Counted from the first letter of the stretch, positions 14,835 through 22,986 are shown. The stretch is DNA of 29,611 bases from Euryarchaeota archaeon UBA549 (GCA_002495645.1 DAGF01000076.1:1-29611), one strand, 5' to 3'. Made by a program: numbers and translations. Notes: generated by a model from the letters alone, not told the origin.

Positions 14835-16091
14835 TCACGATGCCGTAAACGCAGCAACGGCCGCGTGAATCTCCTCATCCATCATGTTCCGCTTTTGGCC
14901 CTTGGCCACTTCGAAGAGATGGGCAACAAGGTCATCCTCGGGTTCAATACCTTGCTGTTCTAGCCACCAAATGATGTTGGAACGGCCGGACATGTGCCCA
15001 ATTCGAATGACTTGCTTGAGTCCAAAATCACCGGCAGGCACACCGGAATAAACACGGTCAGCAAGCCAATCGTCGCCTTTTCGCATGGCCTTGATGACCG
15101 CAGAGGCGTGCACGCCCGTGCCCGTTTCAAAGGCGTCCTCGCCAAAGACCGGGTAGTTTCGTGGCAGCGGGACTTCGATGTATTCGTTGGCTTTCTGCAT
15201 GTACGTGTCGAGCAAGGTCAAGTCATTGTCAATGACGCCCATGAGCTTGAGATTCACCAGCGTTTGGTCAAGCGGGGCATTGCCCGCACGCTCACCCACG
15301 CCCAGGGCTGTTCCGTGAATGACATCCGCACCTGCTTCAACAGCAGCGATGTTGTTGGCCACGCCCAACCCACGGTCTTGGTGACCGTGCCAGTTGACCT
15401 CAATGTCTCGGCGCTGATACCCAGCGTCCTTGATGACCTCTTCGTCAATGAAGGCGAGGAGTTTCTTGACGCCGTTTGGCGTGACGTGTCCGCAGGTATC
15501 GCAGACGCAAAGACGGCGAACCCCGAGTTCCATGGCTCGCTGGTAAATCATTTTCACATCTTCGGGATTTGAACGCGTGGTGTCTTCGGTCACGAACATG
15601 ACCGGTACATCGTTTTCCACGGCAAAGGAGACCGCTTTTTCCATGGTGGTCATGAGTTTCTCCATCGTCCAACCTTCGGTATACTGTCGAATCGGGCTGG
15701 TACCGAGGAAGGCGGAGGCTTGGATTTCCATCTCATGCTTGGCCTGCATCTCAACCAGCGGTTCGATATCGCCCATGAGGGTCCGAACGGCCGCTCCGGG
15801 TCGAATGGCGTAGTCGTTTTCACGGATGTGGGTGAGCATGGCGTCGATGTGGGACCGGTGGAAAGGCCCGGCTCCTGGCAGACCCAAGTCAACCTTCTGG
15901 AGCCCGAGTTTTTCCATGTAGCTGAGTAACTCAATTTTTTGCTCGATGGTTGGGTTGCGTGCACTGGGGCTTTGCAGTCCGTCTCTCAAGGTTTCATCGT
16001 CAAACCAAACACCGTGCGGATGGTTGGATGCATCGCGCTTGAAGTCGTATTCAACCGTGTTCCAATCGTAAATCAAAGAACGCTCGTCCAT
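14835..16091 (-). CDS. DRE-TIM metallolyase, isopropylmalate/homocitrate synthase-like
   Basis: A 418-residue enzyme of the LeuA/NifV/homocitrate synthase family. Motifs: DETLRDGLQ (32-40) at the N terminus of the TIM barrel, TEDTTRSNPED (168-178), HGHQDRGLG (235-243) with the metal-binding H-x-H, and GVGERAGNAPLDQ (265-277). These condense acetyl-CoA with a 2-oxo acid. The barrel is followed by the linker subdomains but there is no LeuA_dimer regulatory domain, so feedback inhibition of the leucine type is not expected. No other leucine or lysine genes are nearby, so citramalate, isopropylmalate or homocitrate synthase cannot be told apart. ATG 16091 has GGTGAG about 4 nt upstream; a longer ATG start at 16136 adds 15 residues and also has a purine-rich GGGAAGG. 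Confidence 0.8.
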   Translation of the reverse strand: MDERSLIYDWNTVEYDFKRDASNHPHGVWFDDETLRDGLQSPSARNPTIEQKIELLSYMEKLGLQKVDLGLPGAGPFHRSHIDAMLTHIRENDYAIRPGAAVRTLMGDIEPLVEMQAKHEMEIQASAFLGTSPIRQYTEGWTMEKLMTTMEKAVSFAVENDVPVMFVTEDTTRSNPEDVKMIYQRAMELGVRRLCVCDTCGHVTPNGVKKLLAFIDEEVIKDAGYQRRDIEVNWHGHQDRGLGVANNIAAVEAGADVIHGTALGVGERAGNAPLDQTLVNLKLMGVIDNDLTLLDTYMQKANEYIEVPLPRNYPVFGEDAFETGTGVHASAVIKAMRKGDDWLADRVYSGVPAGDFGLKQVIRIGHMSGRSNIIWWLEQQGIEPEDDLVAHLFEVAKGQKRNMMDEEIHAAVAAFTAS

Positions 16092-16165
16092 CAATCTCAC
16101 CGCCGGAGTGAAGACCCCCAGCACGCTTGAGAACATGCCTTCCCGTTTGAATGCGTCGCTTCCGG

Positions 16166-16179
16166 CTCCTGCGGAGGAG
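16166..16179 (-). terminator. Possible stem-loop between gyrA and leuA-like gene
   Basis: CTCCT and AGGAG flank a GCGG loop (16166-16179), the second hairpin downstream of the gyrA stop in the 116-bp gap 16092-16207. It has no T-tract. It may help separate gyrase transcription from the LeuA-like gene, but this is uncertain. Confidence 0.2.
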
Positions 16180-16189
16180 GGGTCGCCCT

Positions 16190-16206
16190 ACCACGTCAAG
16201 CGTGGT
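16190..16206 (-). terminator. Perfect hairpin just after the gyrA stop
   Basis: ACCACG and CGTGGT form a perfect 6-bp stem with a 5-nt loop beginning 1 nt after the gyrA stop codon. There is no T-run, so it is not a classical intrinsic terminator. It could stabilise the mRNA 3' end or be part of a terminator with the second stem further downstream. Confidence 0.35.
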
Positions 16207-16207
16207 T

Positions 16208-18919
16208 TCACTCTTCTTCGCTGAGCACCGCATCCTCTTCGGCTTCTTCATCGTCAACATCGAGAAGCGAGGCCGAAACGCGGGACGAGAAGATGATCTC
16301 ATCGGTAAAGCCGCCCTTTTCCTTGTTGCGAAGTTCCATCACTCGGGTGCCTCGGGTGGATTTACCGCTGGTTTCCTTGGTTTGAGAGACTCGAATTCGA
16401 ATCATCATGCCCGACTTGGTCAACAAGAAGAGATGGTCGTTGATGTCAGGAATGGTTCGGACGCTGATGATTGAATCGCTGTGCTCTTCGTCCAATTTCA
16501 TCGTTCGAACACCCTTAGCGCCGGGCTTCGTTCGGCGGTATCCATCGGTCACCATCTTGGGTGAGCCATCATCCTCGACCTTGAGGTTGCCTTCGGCGTC
16601 CGTGTCCTGCTTCTTTTCCGCCGTTCCTAAACGACTTCGCTTGGCCATGCCGTACTTCGAGATGGTTAGAATGTGCTCATCTGCACTCAGCATCGCCACC
16701 ATACCGGCCACAACACCGCCGCCAGAGCCTTTTCTATCGCCCACCTTGATGCCATACACACCACCGGAAACGCGACCAGAGGCCCGAATATCACCACAGT
16801 TGAAGCGTGAAGCATGGCCAGCCGTGGAGATCATGACGATGTCGTGCTCGTTGGTCGCTGAGCGAACGTTGACCAGCGAATCACCTTCAATCTTGAACCG
16901 AAGGGCATACTTTCCATTGCGGTTGATACGAACGTACTCCGAGAGGGCGGTTTTCTTGATGAGACCAAGACGTGTTGCAAACAGCAGGTAATGGTCTTCC
17001 GGCTCCTCGAGCAACTCTCGTGAGATAGGGAGAATGCTGACGATGTTCTCGTCTTCACGAAGGCTTTCCAAGAGATTGCGAATGTGGCTACCACGTGATT
17101 GTCGGCTGCCCAAGGGCGTTTCCCAAGCTTTGAGACCGTAGACACGACCTTGATCGGTAAAGATGAGCAAGCGGTCCTTGCTAAAACACGCCGTGATGAG
17201 TTGCGGTGTGTCTTCGCTCTTGGTGGTGACACCCTTCAGGCCACGACCGCCTCTGTTCTGCGTTCGGAAGGTCTCGACTGGTGTGTGCCGGACATAGTTA
17301 TCCTCGCTGAGGGTGATCACGATCGCTCGCTCCTCAATCAAGTCCTCGCGGTCCATGGAAAGCGGCATGGGGTCGATAAAGGAACGGCGTTCATCGCCGT
17401 GTCGGTCGACCACCTCGGCCAGTTCTTCTTTCAAAATCGTCAAACGGCGAGGCCGTGATGCGAGGATATCCTCAAGGTCGGCGATGACGAGTTTCAATTC
17501 CTCGTGCTCGTCCTGAACCTTGGAAACATCCAAGCGACTCAGTTGGTAAAGACGACGTTCAGCGATGGCTTTGGCTTGTGCTTCGCTGAAGTCAAAGGGC
17601 GAGATGCCCGCCATGGTTTCATCGCCTCGAAGAACGGCCTCGAATTGTTCGCGGCTGGCGCTTGCCTTGCCCACGGCGACAACATCGTCAATTCGGTCTT
17701 GTGCCTTCACGAGCCCTTCGAGGATGTGAGCACGAGCCTGCGCTTTCTGCAAATCAAACGCAGCACGTCGTTCCACCACCGATTCCCGGTGAGAGACATA
17801 AGTGTGAATCATGGTCGAAAGGTTGAGCAAAACAGGGCGACCGTCCAAGATACCCATCATGTTGGCCGAATAGGATTCTTGGAGCCGACTGGACTTGAAC
17901 AACTGGTTGAGCACAGCGTGTGGGTCGGCGTTGTTTTTGACCTCGATGACGACTCGGATGCCTTCTTTTGAAGACTCATCTCGTATGTCACGAATACCGA
18001 TGACGACCTCTTTGTTCACGAGGTCGGCAATCTGAACGAGCATATCCGCCTTCTTGACCTGGTACGGAATCTCATGCACCACGATTCGCTTGCCCTTCTC
18101 ATCATCAAAGACCTCGCACTTTGCACGCACGTGGAACCGTCCTTTGCCCGTAGCGTACATGTCGACGATACCGTCAATGCCGTGGATGGATGCGCCGGTG
18201 GGGAAGTCCGGACCTTTTACGTGTTGCATGTATTCTTCTATAGAGATGCTGGGCATACCTTCTGCGCCGGATTCAAGGATGGTATCGACGTGAAGGTTGA
18301 CCGCACCCGCCACCTCCGTGAGGTTGTGGGGCGGAATACGCGTGGCCATACCGACCGCAATACCGTCGCTGCCGTTGAGCAACAAGTTGGGGAGCCGGGC
18401 TGGCAAAACAGAGGGCTCCTGCTCGGAATCATCGAAGTTGGGCTGGAAATCAACGGTGCTCTTGTTGATGTCATCAAGCATGTGCTTTGCAATCCGGTCC
18501 AGACGACTCTCGGTGTACCGCATAGCGGCCGGTGGGTCGCCGTCAATGGAACCAAAGTTACCTTGGCCGTCAACGAGGGGATAGCGCAAGGAAAATTCTT
18601 GGGCCATACGGACCATGGTGTCGTAAATTGACTGGTCACCGTGCGGGTGATATTTACCCATGACTTCACCCACAGAACGGGCGGATTTGCTGAACTTCTT
18701 ATCAGCCGTGTGGCCGCCTTCGAACATGCCGTAGAGCACGCGACGGTGAACGGGCTTGAGGCCGTCCCTGGCGTCTGGCAAGGCACGCCCAATGATGACG
18801 GACATGGCGTAATTGATGTACGAATTCTTCATTTCTGTGTTCAACGAATGGTTCAGGATGATTTCTCCTGGACCTGCGTCGCCTTCGTCGCCTTGTTGCG
18901 TTTCGTCTTCAGATGTCAA
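16208..18919 (-). CDS. gyrA: DNA gyrase subunit A
   Basis: A 903-residue GyrA. The catalytic tyrosine is Y135 in AAMRYTESRL. The quinolone-resistance region reads KYHPHGDQSIYDT, with Gln at the position of E. coli Ser83. The C-terminal domain has a GyrA box QNRGGRG (554-560), slightly different from Q-R/K-RGG-R/K-G, so DNA wrapping and negative supercoiling are expected. The C terminus is acidic (EEAEEDAVLSEEE). Gyrase is of bacterial origin in euryarchaea. The start is a TTG at 18919, placed 6 nt after GGAGGTGA that lies in the 3' end of gyrB, with an 11-bp gene overlap; no ATG or GTG fits better. Residues 1-20 are a divergent acidic extension. Confidence 0.95.
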   Translation of the reverse strand: MTSEDETQQGDEGDAGPGEIILNHSLNTEMKNSYINYAMSVIIGRALPDARDGLKPVHRRVLYGMFEGGHTADKKFSKSARSVGEVMGKYHPHGDQSIYDTMVRMAQEFSLRYPLVDGQGNFGSIDGDPPAAMRYTESRLDRIAKHMLDDINKSTVDFQPNFDDSEQEPSVLPARLPNLLLNGSDGIAVGMATRIPPHNLTEVAGAVNLHVDTILESGAEGMPSISIEEYMQHVKGPDFPTGASIHGIDGIVDMYATGKGRFHVRAKCEVFDDEKGKRIVVHEIPYQVKKADMLVQIADLVNKEVVIGIRDIRDESSKEGIRVVIEVKNNADPHAVLNQLFKSSRLQESYSANMMGILDGRPVLLNLSTMIHTYVSHRESVVERRAAFDLQKAQARAHILEGLVKAQDRIDDVVAVGKASASREQFEAVLRGDETMAGISPFDFSEAQAKAIAERRLYQLSRLDVSKVQDEHEELKLVIADLEDILASRPRRLTILKEELAEVVDRHGDERRSFIDPMPLSMDREDLIEERAIVITLSEDNYVRHTPVETFRTQNRGGRGLKGVTTKSEDTPQLITACFSKDRLLIFTDQGRVYGLKAWETPLGSRQSRGSHIRNLLESLREDENIVSILPISRELLEEPEDHYLLFATRLGLIKKTALSEYVRINRNGKYALRFKIEGDSLVNVRSATNEHDIVMISTAGHASRFNCGDIRASGRVSGGVYGIKVGDRKGSGGGVVAGMVAMLSADEHILTISKYGMAKRSRLGTAEKKQDTDAEGNLKVEDDGSPKMVTDGYRRTKPGAKGVRTMKLDEEHSDSIISVRTIPDINDHLFLLTKSGMMIRIRVSQTKETSGKSTRGTRVMELRNKEKGGFTDEIIFSSRVSASLLDVDDEEAEEDAVLSEEE

Positions 18920-20858
18920 GGTTGGTCACCTCCTTTGCGTGTCGCTCGATAAAGGCCCGACGTTCGGGGACGTCTTCGCCCATGAGCGTCTCAAACATGC
19001 GGTCGGTTTCTTCCGCTTCCTTCACCGTCACTTTGAGCATGGTACGAGTTTCTGGATTCATGGTGGTCTCCCAAAGCTGCTCAGGATTCATTTCACCAAG
19101 ACCTTTGTAGCGCTGAACACCGATTTTGGCTGCAGGATTGTCGCCCTTGAGTTCATCGATGATCGCATCTCGCTCCTCATCACTGAACGCATAGCGGTTG
19201 ATCTTGCCCTTGCTCAACTGGTAGAGCGGGGGCTGTGCGATGTAGACGTGGCCTTTCTCGATAGCTGGTCGCATGAAGCGCCACAGGAAGGTCAGCATCA
19301 GGGTTCGAATGTGAGCGCCGTCAACGTCAGCGTCCGTCATGATGATGAGTTTGTTGTAGCGCAATTTTTCGGTGTTGAAGGCGCCCTCGTCGTCTTCGTT
19401 ATTGCCCACGCCTGCGCCGAAGGCCCGAATCATGGTTTGGATTTCGTTGTTCTGGAAAACCTTGGCGACGTTGTGCATTTGCCGCTCAACGTTGAGGATC
19501 TTTCCTCGAAGCGGCAGGATGGCTTGGGTGCGCCGATCTCGGCCGGTCTTGGCCGAGCCGCCTGCAGAATCACCCTCAACGAGGTAAATTTCGCACTCCT
19601 CTGGCTTTCGAGATTGACAGTCTGCAAGTTTTCCTGGCAGGCCGCCGCCTTCAAGGACACCTTTTCGGCGAGTTAAATCCCGTGCTTTACGGGCCGCTTC
19701 CCGAGCCTTTGATGCCAGAACAGCCTTATCGACGATGAGCTTTCCAACCGATGGGTTTTCTTCAAAGAACTCGTTCAATTTCTCATAGACGACGGTTTGA
19801 ACAATTCCGGCAACCTCACTGCTGACCAGTTTATCCTTGGTTTGTGAGGAAAAAGAGGGGTCGGGGTGCTTGACGCTCACGATGGCGACGAGCCCTTCAC
19901 GGACGTCATCACCCGAGAGGCCGTCATTCTTCAGCAAATTTTTCTTCTTTGCATAACCGTTAATGCAGCTGGTCAGGGCGCCTCGCAGCCCCGACATGTG
20001 CGTCCCGCCATCCTTGTTGCGAATGATGTTGGTGTAGCACTGGATGCTTTCGCTGAAGGCATCGGACCACTGAAGGGCAAGTTCCACAGTTACCGGGCCC
20101 TTCTCAATCTCTTTTTCACCGGCGATGAGGATGGGGTCGGGATGGAGCGTTTCTCGGCGTGCATTGAGTTGCTTAACGAATTCAGAAATCCCCCCTTCGT
20201 AATGGTGCTCAACTTGGTGCGCTTCGTCCCCTCGTTCGTCGGTGATGACGATTCGAAGGCCTGCGTTGAGGAAGGAGGTTTCCTTCAGCCTGCTATCGAT
20301 TTGGTCAAAATCAAATTCAATGATGTTGGTGAAAATGGACAGGTCTGGCTTGAAGGTGATGGTGGTGCCCGTGTCATCGCACGTCCCGGTGGCCTCAAGG
20401 TCCGAAACTCGGACGCCCGCTTCAAAACGCTGCTTGTAGACGGTGCCATCACGATGGATCACCACCTCCATCCATTCAGAGACTGCGTTCACGGCCGAAA
20501 CGCCGACGCCGTGCAAACCCCCACTCACCTTGTAGGAACTGTTGTCGAACTTGCCGCCTGCGTGAAGTTTTGTCATGATGACCTCGGCCGCTGAAATGCC
20601 GAATTCGTCGTGCTGGTCGACGGGGATGCCGCGACCATAATCTCGAACTGAGAGCGAATGATCGGGGTGCAAAACAACCTCCACCGTATCGTTGAATCCG
20701 GCCAGGTGTTCGTCAACGGAATTGTCGACAACTTCCCAGATGCAGTGATGGAGGGCAGAGCCGTCGTGCGGGTCGCCAAGGTACATCCCCGGGCGTTTTC
20801 GGACGGCTTCAAGGCCTTCGAGAACTTGGATGCTGCCAGCGTCGTAATCTTCGCTCAT
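18909..20858 (-). CDS. gyrB: DNA gyrase subunit B
   Basis: A 649-residue GyrB of the short type without the extra domain of E. coli GyrB. It has the GHKL ATPase signature (EVVDNSVDEHLAG, about 41-53; GRGIPVD; GGLHGVGVSAVNA), the Toprim domain (CEIYLVEGDSAGGSAK; TDADVDGAHIRTL) and the C-terminal GyrB motif (RYKGLGEMNPEQLWETTM). GyrB supplies ATP hydrolysis for supercoiling with GyrA. The start at 20858 has AGGTGA 5 nt upstream. First gene of the gyrB-gyrA operon, divergent from aroD across a 297-bp region that must hold its promoter. Its final codons (KEVTNLDI) encode the Shine-Dalgarno of gyrA. Confidence 0.96.
   Translation of the reverse strand: MSEDYDAGSIQVLEGLEAVRKRPGMYLGDPHDGSALHHCIWEVVDNSVDEHLAGFNDTVEVVLHPDHSLSVRDYGRGIPVDQHDEFGISAAEVIMTKLHAGGKFDNSSYKVSGGLHGVGVSAVNAVSEWMEVVIHRDGTVYKQRFEAGVRVSDLEATGTCDDTGTTITFKPDLSIFTNIIEFDFDQIDSRLKETSFLNAGLRIVITDERGDEAHQVEHHYEGGISEFVKQLNARRETLHPDPILIAGEKEIEKGPVTVELALQWSDAFSESIQCYTNIIRNKDGGTHMSGLRGALTSCINGYAKKKNLLKNDGLSGDDVREGLVAIVSVKHPDPSFSSQTKDKLVSSEVAGIVQTVVYEKLNEFFEENPSVGKLIVDKAVLASKAREAARKARDLTRRKGVLEGGGLPGKLADCQSRKPEECEIYLVEGDSAGGSAKTGRDRRTQAILPLRGKILNVERQMHNVAKVFQNNEIQTMIRAFGAGVGNNEDDEGAFNTEKLRYNKLIIMTDADVDGAHIRTLMLTFLWRFMRPAIEKGHVYIAQPPLYQLSKGKINRYAFSDEERDAIIDELKGDNPAAKIGVQRYKGLGEMNPEQLWETTMNPETRTMLKVTVKEAEETDRMFETLMGEDVPERRAFIERHAKEVTNLDI
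18926..18933 (-). promoter_or_regulatory. Ribosome binding site of gyrA inside gyrB
   Basis: GGAGGTGA (within AAAGGAGGTGACC) on the minus strand, 6 nt before the TTG start of gyrA. It is almost a full complement to the 16S rRNA 3' end, the strongest such site in the window. It decides the TTG start and suggests that a weak start codon is compensated by a strong binding site. Confidence 0.8.
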
Positions 20859-20954
20859 GAGTTCACCTTCATTTTGGTTGGAAATGGCGTGCTGCGGCTC
20901 GTTTTTGAAACGCGGACTTGCCTTTTTCCTCCCCTAATTTCTACTGCTCGTTAC

Positions 20955-20972
20955 GGGGTATAAAGATACCCC
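20955..20972. promoter_or_regulatory. Perfect dyad around a TATA-like core in the gyrB/aroD gap
   Basis: GGGGTAT (20955-20961), a 4-nt spacer AAAG, and ATACCCC (20966-20972) form a perfect 7-bp inverted repeat. The centre reads TATAAAG, a good archaeal TATA element, and a related half-site GAGGTAT is found at 20991-20997. The dyad lies 97 bp before the gyrB start and 184 bp before the aroD start. A dimeric regulator binding here would block TBP, so an operator is likely; which gene it controls cannot be decided. The rest of the 297-bp gap (20859-21155) shows an AAAATAAG at 21079-21086 that may be the aroD TATA box, and no other ORF or RNA gene that I can support. Confidence 0.5.
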
Positions 20973-21078
20973 AAATCGCACCACAAAAACGAGGTATTGC
21001 GGGCCATTTTTCACCCCCCAAGGCCGAACATAATCTGGCATTCACCCATGTCGCAGAACAACTGGTTTTTTCGGGCGC

Positions 21079-21086
21079 AAAATAAG
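21079..21086 (+). promoter_or_regulatory. Possible TATA box of aroD
   Basis: AAAATAAG is centred about 73 nt before the aroD ATG. If used, the transcript would start near 21109 and have a leader of about 47 nt that includes GGAG just before the ATG. Support is by sequence likeness only. Confidence 0.25.
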
Positions 21087-21155
21087 GGCTTAGCAATGAA
21101 ACCCTGTTGCCTCCCGATGCGTGAGCGTTAAGAAGAGGGCACAAATGGAGCGGTC

Positions 21156-21953
21156 ATGGCTGACCCAAAAGTGTGCGTCTCGTTGGAAGGCACGACCGTG
21201 AAGGAAATGGCAGATGAAGCCGCACGAGCCAACTTGGCCGGTGCCGATTTTGTTGAAGTCCGCTTTGACCGGTTGTACCTCAAGAAACCTGAAGCAGAAC
21301 CTGTGGAAGACGAAAACGGCGAGGTCAAGCACGTCATGCCACCTGACAACGAGTGGCCGGTTCGAGATATGGACAGCGTTGACGTTGATGAGTCCATTCA
21401 AAGCCTGAAAGAGAGCATTCCCCTCCCCGTCATTTTCACGGTTCGCCCCAAAGAAGAGGGAGGTCATTACCCAGGGGATGAAAGCCAACGAATCGCTGTT
21501 CTTGAGAAAGCCATTGCCTCCGGCGTGAATTCCGTTGACCTTGAACTCTCCATTGAGGGAGGGGCTCGCTCTTCTCTCGTAGAGAAGGCCACAACCGGCA
21601 AGGTCAGTATCATCTCCTCCATTCACAACACATCGACCACACCCAGTGCTGATGAATTGGTGAGCATGGTCAAAGAAAACGCCAAGGAGGGTGAAATTTT
21701 CAAGTTCTGCGGCACAGTGAACGACCACCAAGACGCCCTCCAAATCGTCGAAGCCAGCCACGAACTCAAGACCTCCTCTCACGCCTACGCCATGATGGCG
21801 CTTGGCAACGGCGGCGACTGGGCACGCCTTCACGCCCCTGTTTTGGGCCAGTCCCTTGTCTACGCCACCTTGCGTTCAGAGTTCAAACTTTCAAACAAAG
21901 GACTCGTGAACATCCGAGACCTGAAGAACGCCTGGACACTCATGGAGTACTGA
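21156..21953 (+). CDS. aroD: 3-dehydroquinate dehydratase, type I
   Basis: A 265-residue type I (Schiff-base) dehydroquinase, third step of the shikimate pathway. Residues corresponding to E. coli AroD: E34 and R36 in EVRFD, R97 in FTVRP, H157 in SSIHNTS, K183 in FKFCG and R224 in DWARLHA. The C-terminal loop reads SNKGLVN where most family members have APGQ, so the Gln that contacts substrate seems replaced. A charged insert of about 35 residues (about 42-78, e.g. EPVEDENGEVKH) is found after the first strand. GGAG lies 5 nt before ATG 21156. No other shikimate genes are here. Its last 14 bp overlap the convergent 348-aa gene. Confidence 0.88.
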   Translation: MADPKVCVSLEGTTVKEMADEAARANLAGADFVEVRFDRLYLKKPEAEPVEDENGEVKHVMPPDNEWPVRDMDSVDVDESIQSLKESIPLPVIFTVRPKEEGGHYPGDESQRIAVLEKAIASGVNSVDLELSIEGGARSSLVEKATTGKVSIISSIHNTSTTPSADELVSMVKENAKEGEIFKFCGTVNDHQDALQIVEASHELKTSSHAYAMMALGNGGDWARLHAPVLGQSLVYATLRSEFKLSNKGLVNIRDLKNAWTLMEY

Positions 21954-22986
21954 GGTCGTCTTCGGCCACCGACTTCGCCTCTTGTTCAAGGAACGGAACG
22001 GATGCCTGTTGCGCAGGAGTCCCTTCACCCAAGCCAGTTTCCATGTAGCGTTTGTTCAACACCACCGGGACGACGATAACCGCAGCCAAAGCGACAAAAA
22101 GGGTGAGTGGCACAGTCCATGGCGGAAGAAGAGCCGTTCGCTCAACAGGGAGCACAGTTACATCAGCAACCAGAACGCCGTTTGTTGGACCTGCATCGCC
22201 ATCGTTGGTGTTGTCCCATGCATCGATGACCAGGTAGAAATCTTGCCACTCTGAACCACCAAAGAGGGAATTGTACACCTCTGGTCCGTCCATAGCGATG
22301 GAAAAAGTTGCTTGCTGGGTGGATTCGTATTGGTGAACGTCCCGGTAGCTCTGCCATCCGAGCGGGTTGAAACTTCGCCACTCGGGTGGAACATCGCTCA
22401 AGAGGTTAGAATCGCCTCCAGCAACATCCCAATCTTGCCACCACCACCCCCCATGCATCATGCGATAGACCTCTTCGTAGGAATTGTACTGAGCGGTTGT
22501 CATGAGGTATACATCCGCCTGAACAGGTACCGTTTGATTGTCGACCAGTTCATACAGCGATACGCAGAACGTGGTTCGGTGGGCACTTGAAAGGTTGAAA
22601 CGCAGCATGCCCGAACTGTCGTTGCCAATCTGCAAGGTCGCGTATTGCCCGGTGGTCAAGGGTTCAAGCACTGGTAACGGCCAAATTGGATTGTACATCC
22701 ACTGCTCTTCGGGATGAAGCACTGGGTCCCATTCCTCGCCGTAGCCACTTTGTTGCTTGGCTTCGCCTTCGCCGTCTTCTTCGTAGTAGATTTCTTCGTA
22801 CATGTACGGCCCAACCCAGTTGGAAAACGGTACGAGGGCCAGGCGTTGGGCCGTGGTGTTCCAATCGGGGACGGCTGCTTCGCCCTCGCAAGCGGATGCT
22901 GCTTGGACGGGTTGAACCGTGCCCATTGAGGACGAGAACACCGCGGTGATGAGGACCAACAACATCGCCTTGCTGCTCAGTTGCAT
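21940..22986 (-). CDS. Secreted single-pass surface protein, unknown function
   Basis: A 348-residue protein with a signal peptide (1-29, LLVLITAVF then VQAAS) and a C-terminal membrane helix (about 293-312, PWTVPLTLFVALAAVIVVPVV) with a ~35-residue cytoplasmic tail. The ectodomain is rich in Trp, Tyr and acidic residues (HGGWWWQDWD) and has beta-rich patterns such as SGMLRFNLSSAHRTTFCVSLYEL. I know no family for it. It lies 46 bp after the large metalloprotease gene on the same strand, so a shared transcript and a related surface role are likely. GGTGGTGG precedes the ATG. Its 3' end overlaps the convergent aroD by 14 bp. Confidence 0.75.
   Translation of the reverse strand: MQLSSKAMLLVLITAVFSSSMGTVQPVQAASACEGEAAVPDWNTTAQRLALVPFSNWVGPYMYEEIYYEEDGEGEAKQQSGYGEEWDPVLHPEEQWMYNPIWPLPVLEPLTTGQYATLQIGNDSSGMLRFNLSSAHRTTFCVSLYELVDNQTVPVQADVYLMTTAQYNSYEEVYRMMHGGWWWQDWDVAGGDSNLLSDVPPEWRSFNPLGWQSYRDVHQYESTQQATFSIAMDGPEVYNSLFGGSEWQDFYLVIDAWDNTNDGDAGPTNGVLVADVTVLPVERTALLPPWTVPLTLFVALAAVIVVPVVLNKRYMETGLGEGTPAQQASVPFLEQEAKSVAEDDLSTP

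Noticed and set aside
19866..20594. Plus-strand ORF of 242 codons opposite gyrB
   Set aside because: Shadow of the GHKL and transducer domains of gyrase B.
21090..21833. Minus-strand ORF of 247 codons opposite aroD
   Set aside because: Antisense to the dehydroquinase with all catalytic residues; no recognisable protein features.
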